DNA of 64,000 nt from Acidobacteriota bacterium (GTDB lineage: Bacteria; Acidobacteriota; Terriglobia; Terriglobales; Acidobacteriaceae): positions 1-64,000 of the forward strand of contig JAJZIJ010000012.1 in NCBI GenBank assembly GCA_021810625.1. The letters are read 5' to 3'. This document shows, piece after piece, positions 9,039 to 18,000 of this stretch. The position numbers and the translations under genes were made by a program. Numbering within the stretch: position 1 is the first letter of the stretch; every line of letters begins with the position of its first letter. The notes beneath the pieces were generated by a model. It did no database searches. It was not told the origin of the DNA and saw only the letters and a program-made list of their open reading frames with translations.

Positions 9039-9080
9039 CGCGCTGATCGGCGAATATGTCCAGAGGAGCCGATCAGCGCG
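9039..9080. terminator. Perfect 13-bp inverted repeat between convergent genes
   Basis: CGCGCTGATCGGC (9039-9051) pairs with GCCGATCAGCGCG (9068-9080) across a 16-base loop, between the plus gene ending at 9001 and the minus GH51 gene ending at 9073. The right arm overlaps the last GH51 codons. There is no clear T-run, so bidirectional termination is likely by position but not certain. Confidence 0.6.
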
Positions 9081-11244
9081 TTGTCCGTGGGCGGGATGTG
9101 TTTTGGATTGGCATCATCGTTGACTTCGCCTTATGAAAAGTGAGCACGGTCACGCTTTCATGCGGAAACGTGTACACAATGTGTCCGAATGGAACGGTCA
9201 GAGTGCTGCTCGCAGGTGTGATATGTTCTGGATCGGCGGCATCGTTGACTTCATAGATGCTCCCAGACCGCAAGGTCTGCGCCTGCGCGGTTCCAGATGC
9301 GCGAAACCCGTGTAGGTCAATCTCGGTGGCAACATCTTTCCGCAGATGCCGATTTACGCAGAACAGCGTGAGCGTGTCTCCGGCGGCATTGAGCGTCGCG
9401 ACCGTATCGAGATAGGGCACGTTTGGAATCTCCGCGTGGCGCGTGATTCCGTTGTGAACGGAGTAGCTGCCACCTTGCGCATCCACAGCAACCATGCGGT
9501 TGACATCGGCTGTCGAGTACATGCGGAAGGCATAATACGCCGGGGCTGCATAGACCTGGCTGCGTCTTTTCACGATGCCTGCAAACTCTAGAATGCCGGT
9601 CATGTCGGCGATGGGAACAACATCGGCATTGCGCATCAACATGTTGAGAACCCCTGCCGCCTCAATCGCTCCACCCATGTTGGTGTCATTCGGGGAGTCG
9701 TTGTTTTGGTGGTGGCTGAGGAAGAGCCACTCCGTAAGAGCAACGTGCGCTTTGTTGGCGAAGGCAGGATACTGATTGATCTGCGTCTGCATGTCACGAA
9801 TGTTGCGACCCAGCACGACGGGCAGGGCGAAGCTCGCGGATGCCAGAAAATCCAGCGTCGGATATGGCGATGGCGCTGCATTCGTTGTCGCCACAAACTC
9901 TGTTGGATCGGGCAACTGCGTGCGATCAGTTGTCACCACAAAATGCGTGGAGATCGTGTTAAACGTACCTGCTGGGTTGGTCAACTGCCCAGCATTCCAC
10001 GGTTGATATCGATCCGCGTCCCCGCCAGTTGCAATCAGTTGCGCGCTTGGATCGACCTTCCGAACCGCCTCGCTGAAGGCGAGCGTTCTACCCGGCAGTT
10101 GGGCGAGCGTGGTCCAGCCGATGTTCCATTTTCCCCAGAGTTCATTCCCTAATTCCCACGTAAGACCGCCCTTGCCACCGTTGTAATGGTCGTCCACATA
10201 GCGAACCCAGTCGGCAGCCTCCTGCGGAGTGCCACTGCCCATATTCAGCGCGATCTGCGGCTTTGCGCCAATCAATTGGCAGAAGCGAAGAAATTCATCG
10301 GTGCCGAAGGTGTTGTATTCGGGAATGCCCCAGGAGATATTCAACATGCTGACGCGCTTGTCCTCCGGCCCGATGCCGTCGCGCCAGTGATATCCGGTAG
10401 TAAAGTTGCCCCCGAAGCGGACGAGCGGGGTCTTCATCGCCTTGGCCATTGCCACCACGTCTGGATCGAGACCATCAATGGCATCAGCAGGCAGCAGCGA
10501 AAGCTGGTCGAGATCGACCCGTTCGTTGCCATCCACCTGCACCACAAAATCCGCCGGGGCGAGCCTGTCCAGACTGCCCCTAGGAAGCGCGAGCGTGAAG
10601 GAGTATTTGCTCCAGGTGCCAGCCGTCGCATGAATCTCCGCCGAGGCAAGGACATTCTTTGAATTTCTGGGACGCAGCGAAACGGTTAGCAGGGTTGGGC
10701 CGCTCAGATGTTTGGCATACAGGCTTCCTGTGTAGCTCAGCGTGCGATGCACAGGCAAATAGACCTTCTGCTTGATGCCGGTCGGCTCGCCGGGAACGCC
10801 GATGATCTCCAGGGAGCGCCAGGAGTTTGCGGCATCGCCCCAATGGGGTTCATAGCGATTGCCCTGCTGGGCATCCAGCGGTTCCCAGGGCAGCGGCAGG
10901 CCCAGATTTGATGCCTGCGCCAGCGCAGGTTCATCGTGGATCATATCGGCGACTCTGGATGCGCTCCACAGACTCTCTTCCAGGCTGGGATTGACAAGGA
11001 TTTCCGCCCACAGCCCGTTGTAGGTGGAGTTGCGGATTGGCTCCAGAAAACTTCCGAAGATGGTGCGCGGAATCGGATGGCTGGCTGGCCGATCAGCGTG
11101 TACCTGGATGGTAACATGGGCTGGCGCTGGCGTGGCGACGGTGATCTGCGCCTCTGTGTTTGCGGCGAGCGCGACAGGCAGCACAAAAAGGATTAACTTG
11201 GGCAGAAAAGCGCGGCGGGCAGAGATGAACATAGAGATAAACAT
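9073..11244 (-). CDS. GH51-type alpha-L-arabinofuranosidase, secreted
   Basis: The 723-residue protein begins with a signal peptide (ARRAFLPKLILFVLPVALAA, cleavage near residue 32). The sequence fits clan GH-A family 51. Its N-terminal part (TIFGSFLEPI) is followed by a carbohydrate-binding-like beta domain (about 150-260) and a TIM barrel. The acid/base is Glu368 in WELGNELWG and the nucleophile is Glu505 in ALTEWLF. A C-terminal beta-sandwich with TLTLFCVNRH closes the protein, as usual in the family. It should release L-arabinose from arabinan or arabinoxylan in the periplasm or outside. ATG 11244 has GAGG about 13 bases upstream; ATG 11232 is an alternative. It is divergent from the CBM9-like operon, which suggests joint control. 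No transporter is nearby. Confidence 0.87.
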   Translation of the reverse strand: MFISMFISARRAFLPKLILFVLPVALAANTEAQITVATPAPAHVTIQVHADRPASHPIPRTIFGSFLEPIRNSTYNGLWAEILVNPSLEESLWSASRVADMIHDEPALAQASNLGLPLPWEPLDAQQGNRYEPHWGDAANSWRSLEIIGVPGEPTGIKQKVYLPVHRTLSYTGSLYAKHLSGPTLLTVSLRPRNSKNVLASAEIHATAGTWSKYSFTLALPRGSLDRLAPADFVVQVDGNERVDLDQLSLLPADAIDGLDPDVVAMAKAMKTPLVRFGGNFTTGYHWRDGIGPEDKRVSMLNISWGIPEYNTFGTDEFLRFCQLIGAKPQIALNMGSGTPQEAADWVRYVDDHYNGGKGGLTWELGNELWGKWNIGWTTLAQLPGRTLAFSEAVRKVDPSAQLIATGGDADRYQPWNAGQLTNPAGTFNTISTHFVVTTDRTQLPDPTEFVATTNAAPSPYPTLDFLASASFALPVVLGRNIRDMQTQINQYPAFANKAHVALTEWLFLSHHQNNDSPNDTNMGGAIEAAGVLNMLMRNADVVPIADMTGILEFAGIVKRRSQVYAAPAYYAFRMYSTADVNRMVAVDAQGGSYSVHNGITRHAEIPNVPYLDTVATLNAAGDTLTLFCVNRHLRKDVATEIDLHGFRASGTAQAQTLRSGSIYEVNDAADPEHITPASSTLTVPFGHIVYTFPHESVTVLTFHKAKSTMMPIQNTSRPRTTR

Positions 11245-11439
11245 TTTGATCGGAAACCTCGCAACAGAAAGAACAGTTTAATACTCTCATGGGTTCGTTT
11301 GTTTTCCAATGATTTTTTATTTACCATGTTTCATCATCGGTGTTCTTCCATAGAGAGTGCCCCGCGCTGCTCACATCGACCATGAATGGCGGTTCTTTCC
11401 CAAATGAAAATCTCATATCCGAGAACTTCACGAATACTG

Positions 11440-11479
11440 GCACAGAACAGAATGTACGCGCGTACATTCTGTTCTGTGC
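11440..11479. promoter_or_regulatory. 40-bp perfect palindrome over the start of the CBM9-like gene
   Basis: Bases 11440-11459 are the exact reverse complement of 11460-11479 (centre GTACGC/GCGTAC, outer arms with AGAACAG/CTGTTCT). The right end runs into TTTTGTCTTTTG, so on the plus strand it also looks like a strong terminator or attenuator. It contains ATG 11452, the likely start codon of the next gene. Confidence 0.8.
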
Positions 11480-12297
11480 TTTTGTCTTTTGTTGGAGCGG
11501 CCAGTCTGTCCATCGCTGGGCCGCTCCTTCATCCCGCAGCCCATGCCAGCAATATCGTGTTCGCAGCATCCACGGCTGGGACGAAAACCGCGGACACCGG
11601 AGCAAAGACACCTGCGGCGGCAAGCAATGTTTCCTCAAGGGTGGTTTTGACATCGGAATTTTCTAAAACGGATTTTGTTCCCGACGGCAATCTTAAAAAG
11701 AAAGTTTGGGCTTCGGCAAAGAAAGTGAGATTCGATCAAGGAGCCTTCCAGAAGATGGAGTATCCAGCGATTGAGACGGTCGTCGCCAGCCGATGGACGG
11801 AAAAGTATCTATACTTGGCTTATTGGTGTAAGTACAAAACCTTGAATACGTTTCATGGGGAAGATACACATGCGGAGCGGTGGGAGTTATGGACGCGCGA
11901 TGTTGTCGAGGCATTCATCAATCCACAGCCGGATCGACCGACGCACTACTACGAGTTTGAGGTGGCGCCGAACAACCAGTGGCTTGATCTGGAGATTGAT
12001 TTGACCAACACCAAGCAGCCTCATGACGCACAGTGGAATTCCGGGTTTGAACATGCGACGAAGGTTGATGCTGCGCGGCATATCTGGACGGTTGAGATGC
12101 GCATCCCCGTGCAATCTATGGACGTTCAGAGCATGGAGCCAAATACCGACTGGCGCATCAATCTGTATCGCGCAGATGGTTTTGGCAATGACCAACAGAG
12201 ACACTTGCTTAGTTGGAGTCCGCTTGCCATACAGAACGGCTCCTTTCATCAGCCAGATTCGTTTGGCATACTCAGATTTACTCGTTCCAAAAAATAA
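11452..12297 (+). CDS. Carbohydrate-binding family 9-like exported protein
   Basis: From ATG 11452 the protein has 281 residues with a signal peptide (SVLLSFVGAASLSIAG, cleavage near HPAAHA). The mature part is one beta-sandwich of the CBM9-like (DOMON-type) superfamily. Visible marks are the opening VWASAKKVRF, VVASRWTEKYLYLAYWC, DVVEAFINP, YYEFEVAPN, WTVEMRIPV and WRINLYRAD. Such proteins bind sugars outside the cytoplasm, often beside glycosidases and DUF5107 proteins. In-frame ATGs at 11386 and 11404 would add 22 or 16 residues; none of the three has a good ribosome site, and the palindrome covers the 11452 start. DUF5107-TPR follows 12 bp on, so an operon is near certain. Confidence 0.75.
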   Translation: MYARTFCSVLLSFVGAASLSIAGPLLHPAAHASNIVFAASTAGTKTADTGAKTPAAASNVSSRVVLTSEFSKTDFVPDGNLKKKVWASAKKVRFDQGAFQKMEYPAIETVVASRWTEKYLYLAYWCKYKTLNTFHGEDTHAERWELWTRDVVEAFINPQPDRPTHYYEFEVAPNNQWLDLEIDLTNTKQPHDAQWNSGFEHATKVDAARHIWTVEMRIPVQSMDVQSMEPNTDWRINLYRADGFGNDQQRHLLSWSPLAIQNGSFHQPDSFGILRFTRSKK

Positions 12298-12309
12298 GAA
12301 GGTGCTTTT

Positions 12310-15300
12310 ATGAAGGTTTTTTTCACAAGAAGAATCGTTGGCGTGTTACTTCCTGCGTTGTTCATCGGCGCTGCCGTTGCGAAGGCGCAAACTTCGTCGG
12401 TCACGGTGGAAGAAAAAACGATGGAAATTCCCACCTATCTTCTTGGGCAGGAAGATCCGAATCCGCCATTTCAACTTGTAGCTTCAAACGCGGTCTACCC
12501 ATATACCATGCTGGATGATCTTACAGATCATCGCGAGATGAAGACCTACAAGGCAATCATTCTGGAAAATCAATACCTGCGCGCCACCATATTGCCGGAG
12601 TTGGGAGCAAGGCTGTATTCGCTCTATGACAAAGTGAACAAGCGGGATGTCTTCTATCACAATGAATCAGTCAAATATGGATTGGTCGGTTTGCGTGGAG
12701 CATGGATATCCGGCGGAATCGAGTTTAATTTCCCCAATGGACATACAACGGACACGGTTTCTCCGGTGTCGTCCCGGTATCAGAAAAATGCCGATGGGAG
12801 CGCAACCGTACTTGTAGGAGATGTAGATCAAGTTTCCGAGATGTATTGGCAGGTGGCGCTTACTTTGCGTCCTGGGGCGGGTAGGCTGGAGCAGCATATA
12901 ACGCTCTTCAATCCAACGTCGGTGGAAAAACTCTATTGGTATTGGAATAACGCTGCCGTACCAGCTACGGAAGACATGCATTTTATCTATCCCATGCGCG
13001 AGGTAAACCCCGATTCGCTCACGGAGTTCTGGAACTTTCCCATTTGGAAAGGTATTGATTACAGCCAGTACAAAAACATTCGCGGGCCGACAGAATTGTT
13101 TGGCGTGCAGATACACCGCAATTTCTTTGGAGCCTATTACACTAAGTCGAACGATGGAGTGGTACATTTCGCGGATTATCGTGAGGATACCGGAAAAAAA
13201 TTGTGGAGTTGGGGCGTCGCGGGCAATGGAGCGATCTGGACAAAGCTTCTGACAGACAAGGATGGCCCGTATAACGAGATACAATCCGGGCGCTTCGAGA
13301 CGCAACTGAATCAGGACTTCATGCCGCCACAGGTTGTGGAATCGTGGAAAGAGTATTGGTATCCAGTTCAGCAACTCAATGGCGGATTCGTGGAAGCAAC
13401 CAAACAGTTTGCCATCAATGTAAAATTTTTGCCCACGACCCAACCCAAGGGGGAGATACAAGTTTTTGTAAGTCCAACGGAAGCGGTGAACCAGGCAAGC
13501 CTTGTTGTCCGTATGGATGGGAAAGAGATAAAGACCATCGGTGGATTGTCCTTTGAACCGCTTGTTACAAAAACATTTTCTATTCCTGTGGCGGATATCG
13601 AAGCTGCCAAAGGAAAGGCTGAGGTCGAAATCATTGGAGCTTCCGGCCACGCGCTGTTGCGTTGGAGCGCCGCCGAGCCTATTGATGGCAATCCCGATTT
13701 TGTTTCCAGGGTTGGCATTCACCCCGCCCCGGAAGTTTCCGATAAAGATCGTAGCGTCGAAGAACTTTTCCTGCAGGGCGTGCTGGAGGAGAAAGAAGGA
13801 AATTGGAAGAATGCTCAACAGCTATTCGATGAAACTCTGAAACGCGATCCAACTTACATTCCGGTTCTTTGCAAGCTGGCCACACAGCAGTACCGCGCTG
13901 CGAATTTTCCGCTGACAGAAAAATATATAGAGCGGGCAATTCAACAGGATGCTGCGGCTCCGCAAACGCAATACCTGGCTGGAATTATTTATAGAGCTGC
14001 AGGCAAAACGAATCGCGCTCAGGATGCATTCTGGACATCCATCCGTCTGGGGAGACCGTCGCCTCAGGCGCTGGTACAACTTGGAGAGATTGCGTTGGAG
14101 AGAAAGGACTATCCACGCGCAGAGCACTTGTTGCGCCAGGCGTTGAGTTACAGTCCGAAGGACGTGCTGATACAGAGTGACCTTGCAGCAGCATTACGGC
14201 TCAGCGGGAAATTACCCGAAGCCGCCAAGGTGGCTGGCGGCGCTGTTGATGCGATGTCGCTCTACCCTGTTGCGCTGGCGGAGCAGTGGAGAATCTCCGA
14301 GGCACAGGGTGCCGATTTAAGCGCAACCCAGCCGGCTAAAAAGATGTGGGCGCAGGCTGTTGGAAATCGGATGCAGAGTTACCTGGAAGCTGGTTCTTGG
14401 TACTGGAGACTCCATGACTGGGCCTCATCGGATTTCATTCTTCATGCCTCGTTGCAGAACTTCCCCTCCACGCAAATTTCTCCGATGGTCTACTACTATC
14501 TTGCTTCCAATGCGCGGCAGGAAGGTCTGACGCAACGTGCCGTGGAGTATGCAGCCAAGGCCCGCGCAGCGCGGTATGACAAGATTTTCCCCAATCGAAT
14601 TTCCGATGCAATCGTCCTGCAAGAAGCATTGCACAACGATCCAACGGATGCCCACGCACAATACTTTCTGGGTAATTTTTTGTTTCAGCATGGACGCTAT
14701 GAAGAAGCAGAAAAATTGTGGTTGCAGGCTCAGGCTTCCGGGTTTGAATACGCCGTGCTTGATCGCAATTTAGGTGTTGATGCATGGAAGGTGCAGAAGA
14801 ACCTAGGTGAGGCTGCCAAGTTCTATGCGAAGGCCATCCAGTTAGAGCCGCAACAATATCACTTTTACGTAGCACTAGATGAGATTTACGCGCAGGAAGG
14901 CGCAACGCAGGCGCGCGCGAAGCTCTTTGCAGGCGCTCCTTCCGAGGTGTTGGATCACGATCCTGCCCGCATCCGATACATCTTGCTTCTTATGCAAGAA
15001 GGACAATTCGACCAGGCATTGAGTTTGATGAAGGATCATTCCTTCAAGCCTTGGGAGAAAGGAGAAAACGTGCATGACATATTTGTCTTTGCAAACATCC
15101 AAGCGGGCCGTCAGGCTCTAACTGCAAAGAAGTTCAATCTGGCTCAGGAAGATTTTGAACGCGCGCTGGAATATCCGATCAACCTTGGAGTTGGAAAACG
15201 GGACAAGCCGAGAGATGCAGATGCCATTTACTGGCTGGGCGAGGCCATGAAGGAGCAGGGAAACCGGGAAGGGGCGGATCGCGAGTGGAAACAGATTGCA

Positions 15301-15561
15301 GGCAGAGTAAATGGAAGCGAATGGTCCAGGTATTATGCCGCGCTTGCCTTGGAGGGTCTTGGACAGAATAAAGAAGCTGCAGATGCCATGATGGCGCAGT
15401 TGGCTGCCGGGCCTGCGCCCGGACAAGCGAGTGCCGAAAATTACTATGTTGCAGGGTTGGCCGAACGTCACGGGAAACAAGAGCAGCAAGCGAATGCCTA
15501 TTTCCGCAAAGCGTTGGAGGTAGAGCCATCTTTCTGGCCAGCACAAATGGAACTCAAATAG
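12310..15561 (+). CDS. DUF5107 domain and TPR protein, exported
   Basis: This 1083-residue protein has a signal peptide (RRIVGVLLPALFIGAAVAKA). Its N-terminal half, about 30-430, resembles DUF5107, an all-beta fold close to aldose epimerases and galactose mutarotases: YKAIILENQYLRATILPELGARL, shortened here to the core ILPELGARLYSLYD, then GGIEFNFPNGH and YWYWNNAAVP. From about residue 475 to the end there are repeated TPR helices (FLQGVLEEKEGNW, YFLGNFLFQHGRYEEAE, AQEDFERALEYP), probably ten or more. The family is found with glycoside hydrolases and likely binds or isomerises sugars; the reaction is not established. AAGAAGG lies 8 bases upstream of the start. A gap of 132 bp separates it from the SIS gene. 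Confidence 0.83.
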   Translation: MKVFFTRRIVGVLLPALFIGAAVAKAQTSSVTVEEKTMEIPTYLLGQEDPNPPFQLVASNAVYPYTMLDDLTDHREMKTYKAIILENQYLRATILPELGARLYSLYDKVNKRDVFYHNESVKYGLVGLRGAWISGGIEFNFPNGHTTDTVSPVSSRYQKNADGSATVLVGDVDQVSEMYWQVALTLRPGAGRLEQHITLFNPTSVEKLYWYWNNAAVPATEDMHFIYPMREVNPDSLTEFWNFPIWKGIDYSQYKNIRGPTELFGVQIHRNFFGAYYTKSNDGVVHFADYREDTGKKLWSWGVAGNGAIWTKLLTDKDGPYNEIQSGRFETQLNQDFMPPQVVESWKEYWYPVQQLNGGFVEATKQFAINVKFLPTTQPKGEIQVFVSPTEAVNQASLVVRMDGKEIKTIGGLSFEPLVTKTFSIPVADIEAAKGKAEVEIIGASGHALLRWSAAEPIDGNPDFVSRVGIHPAPEVSDKDRSVEELFLQGVLEEKEGNWKNAQQLFDETLKRDPTYIPVLCKLATQQYRAANFPLTEKYIERAIQQDAAAPQTQYLAGIIYRAAGKTNRAQDAFWTSIRLGRPSPQALVQLGEIALERKDYPRAEHLLRQALSYSPKDVLIQSDLAAALRLSGKLPEAAKVAGGAVDAMSLYPVALAEQWRISEAQGADLSATQPAKKMWAQAVGNRMQSYLEAGSWYWRLHDWASSDFILHASLQNFPSTQISPMVYYYLASNARQEGLTQRAVEYAAKARAARYDKIFPNRISDAIVLQEALHNDPTDAHAQYFLGNFLFQHGRYEEAEKLWLQAQASGFEYAVLDRNLGVDAWKVQKNLGEAAKFYAKAIQLEPQQYHFYVALDEIYAQEGATQARAKLFAGAPSEVLDHDPARIRYILLLMQEGQFDQALSLMKDHSFKPWEKGENVHDIFVFANIQAGRQALTAKKFNLAQEDFERALEYPINLGVGKRDKPRDADAIYWLGEAMKEQGNREGADREWKQIAGRVNGSEWSRYYAALALEGLGQNKEAADAMMAQLAAGPAPGQASAENYYVAGLAERHGKQEQQANAYFRKALEVEPSFWPAQMELK

Positions 15562-15693
15562 TTGTGAATGTTTTTCTGGCGCGCAGATGTTGGAGTTTTA
15601 TTCCTCTGTGCGCCCAAGCTACATAGCATCCCATGTCCGACGTGAGTGTGTTTGGGATATGGGTTTACGTGAATTGGAAAAAGGAGCAAACAC

Positions 15694-16893
15694 TTGCAGG
15701 ATGCACTGACAGCGCTACTTGAACTACCCGGAAAAGAAAAAGAATCCAAAGGCCTCGTCTTTACGCCAGCGGAAATTCACCAGCAGCCGGATACGTGGAG
15801 AAACACGTTTCACAAACTCTCCCAGCAACACCCACAGATACTCAAATTTCTGGAACAAGCTGGCATTCAGCCCGGCTCGCCCAACCCTCCCACTGTTTTG
15901 TTGGTTGGGGCTGGAACTTCGGACTATATAGGAAGATCCCTTAGCCGCTTGATGAGCCAGAAATGGCAGTGCGAAGTTATCGCCATTCCGAGTACAGAAC
16001 TCATCACCAATATGGATGAGTTCATTTTGTCGGACAAGGAATACGTGTGGATATCCTTCTCGCGTTCCGGGGATAGCTCGGAAGGCGTTGCCGTTCTGCA
16101 ACAGGCTCTGGATCGTTATCCACGCCAGATTCGACATTTGATCGTCACCTGCAACCATGCGGGAGCTATGGTGCAGAAATTTTCGCAGCATTCCAACGTA
16201 ATGGCTATTCTGCTGGACGATGCCGTGAATGATCGCGGATTGGCGATGACCAGTTCATTTTCAAATCTCGTAGTAGCCGGACAGTATCTCGCCTACATTC
16301 ACACGCCCGAAACCTACAAGCCTTTATTGGATAGCATGATTGGCATGGGGCGACACTTACTTTCGATTGCTGCGGATCGGATATTCCAGCTTGCAAACAC
16401 CCCGATAGGAAAAGTTTGCTTCCTGGGTACAGGTTCTTTGCAGGCGGTTGCCGACGAGTCTGCACTCAAGGTGCTGGAACTGAACGCGGGTAAAATTCAC
16501 ACCATCGCGCAATCGCCATTGGGGTTGCGCCACGGGCCGCTCTCCTCCATTGACGCCACCACTTTGATCGTCGCCTACCTTTCCGGCGATGCCTATCGCA
16601 GGCAGTATGAAATCGACTTACTCGAAGAGCTGCACAGAAAACAGCTTGGTTCTGCGATGCTCCTTGTTGCGCCATCGGAAGATCGCAGATTGATATCGCT
16701 TACGCCGAACGTTCTGGTGTTACCACTCCAGGATGGATTTCCCGATGGGTGCCGTCCTCCAGTCGATGTTATTGTTGGGCAATTGCTCGGACTATTTTTT
16801 GCGGTGAAGAACGGCATTCGTGTAGATTCTCCAAGTGCCAACGCGGCCATTAGCCGTGTTGTTTCGCATGTAAAGATCTATCCTCGCTCGTAA
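15694..16893 (+). CDS. AgaS-like SIS-domain sugar isomerase/deaminase
   Basis: The 399-residue cytoplasmic protein has two SIS domains. The first has VGAGTSDYIGRSL (about 70-82), PSTELI and SFSRSGDSSEG. The second has FLGTGSLQAVADESALKVLEL and the SPLGLRHGP loop. This matches AgaS and GlmS-like isomerases acting on galactosamine-6-phosphate or tagatose-6-phosphate rather than small single-SIS proteins. Start is TTG 15694: AAGGAG lies 8-13 bases upstream and no in-frame ATG fits. A PfkB kinase follows 90 bp on, making a sugar-phosphate isomerase plus kinase pair. Substrate is inference; arabinose- or galactose-derived sugars are possible given the neighbouring GH51. Confidence 0.82.
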   Translation: MQDALTALLELPGKEKESKGLVFTPAEIHQQPDTWRNTFHKLSQQHPQILKFLEQAGIQPGSPNPPTVLLVGAGTSDYIGRSLSRLMSQKWQCEVIAIPSTELITNMDEFILSDKEYVWISFSRSGDSSEGVAVLQQALDRYPRQIRHLIVTCNHAGAMVQKFSQHSNVMAILLDDAVNDRGLAMTSSFSNLVVAGQYLAYIHTPETYKPLLDSMIGMGRHLLSIAADRIFQLANTPIGKVCFLGTGSLQAVADESALKVLELNAGKIHTIAQSPLGLRHGPLSSIDATTLIVAYLSGDAYRRQYEIDLLEELHRKQLGSAMLLVAPSEDRRLISLTPNVLVLPLQDGFPDGCRPPVDVIVGQLLGLFFAVKNGIRVDSPSANAAISRVVSHVKIYPRS

Positions 16894-16983
16894 ACAGAGG
16901 CATGGGGCAACAGGTAGCAGCAGCGTGTTACGCGCGCGTGAGATAGAAAGAAAAATATGAAGTTATAAAACTCGGAGGCATGT

Positions 16984-17928
16984 TTGAAGCCTGTTGGTAG
17001 CAGCAAGGTATTAGTGATCGGCGAACTGAATGTGGACTTGGTTGCATCCGGTCTACATTCCATGCCCAATCTCGGCCAGGAAGTTCTCGCCAGCGACTTT
17101 CGAGTTGCCCTGGGGAGCGCGTCGGCGATTTTCGCCTGTGGCGCGGCTCGACTTGGACATCCTGTTACTTTCCTCAGCAAGGTGGGCATAGACGATTTCG
17201 GTCGCTTCTGCATCCGAGCGCTGGAGGAAGTTGGAATTTCTACCGATCAGATTTTACGTTCTGCTACCAGTCCCACCGGAGTAACCATCGTTCTCAGCAC
17301 ACGGGAGGATCGAGCAATGGTCACTTGCCTTGGGGCAATTGCCGAGTTGAAATACGAGCAAGTTCCTGCCGCGATATTTGCAGGGCATCAGCATCTTCAT
17401 CTGACTTCATATTTTCTACAACATGGATTGCGACCAGATTTCATCTCGATCATGAGAGATGCCCGACGGCATGGATTGACCGTTTCGTTTGATCCAAACT
17501 CCGACCCATCGCAGGCATGGGAGCCGGAGATATGGAAGGTGTTCGCAGAGGCAGATGTTGTTTTCCTGAACGAGATGGAAGCACTGGAATTGACGCGAAA
17601 GGCGGATCTGCGAGGCGCGCTGGAGGTGCTCGGCGCAAAGACTTCCTGTGCGGTCATCAAGCAGGGCAAGAGCGGGACAACGGCCATCCGGGGGGCCAGC
17701 GTGATCCATGTGGACGGGTTTGAGGTGGAGGCTGTGGACTCGACCGGAGCTGGAGACTCGTTTGCGGCTGGCTTCATTCACGGGATGCTCCAAGGCAACG
17801 AACTGGAAGAATGCCTGCTTTTCGGCAACGGAGTCGGCGCGCTTTCAACGTTGCAGATTGGCGGCACGGGCGGACAGCCCGATTCCTCCACGCTGGAGGA
17901 TTTTTTGCGCGCGCGCCGCGGTCGTTAG
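16984..17928 (+). CDS. PfkB-family sugar kinase
   Basis: The 314-residue kinase has PfkB signature 1 in the N-terminal third (GSASAIFACGAARLG and LSKVGIDDFGRF) and signature 2, DSTGAGDSFAAGFI, near residue 250, with Asp of GAGD as catalytic base. It phosphorylates a sugar or sugar phosphate with ATP. Ribokinase, fructokinase and tagatose-6-phosphate kinase all fit; the AgaS-like partner upstream favours the last. It uses TTG 16984 with GGAGG 6-10 bases upstream. An ATG at 16980 is out of frame and ends after six codons. It is the last gene of the carbohydrate run; a radical SAM gene follows 72 bp on. Confidence 0.87.
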   Translation: MKPVGSSKVLVIGELNVDLVASGLHSMPNLGQEVLASDFRVALGSASAIFACGAARLGHPVTFLSKVGIDDFGRFCIRALEEVGISTDQILRSATSPTGVTIVLSTREDRAMVTCLGAIAELKYEQVPAAIFAGHQHLHLTSYFLQHGLRPDFISIMRDARRHGLTVSFDPNSDPSQAWEPEIWKVFAEADVVFLNEMEALELTRKADLRGALEVLGAKTSCAVIKQGKSGTTAIRGASVIHVDGFEVEAVDSTGAGDSFAAGFIHGMLQGNELEECLLFGNGVGALSTLQIGGTGGQPDSSTLEDFLRARRGR

Positions 17929-18000
17929 GGGTTCCATATTCTGCCGCCTGCGCCAAACCATCACGACCGTCGTGTTTGTGATTCAATATCAATAGGCCCC

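Noticed and set aside
11321-11666. Two small opposite open frames of about 110 codons around the palindrome
   Set aside because: They exist mainly because the palindrome is open in several frames; neither has a ribosome site or recognisable product.
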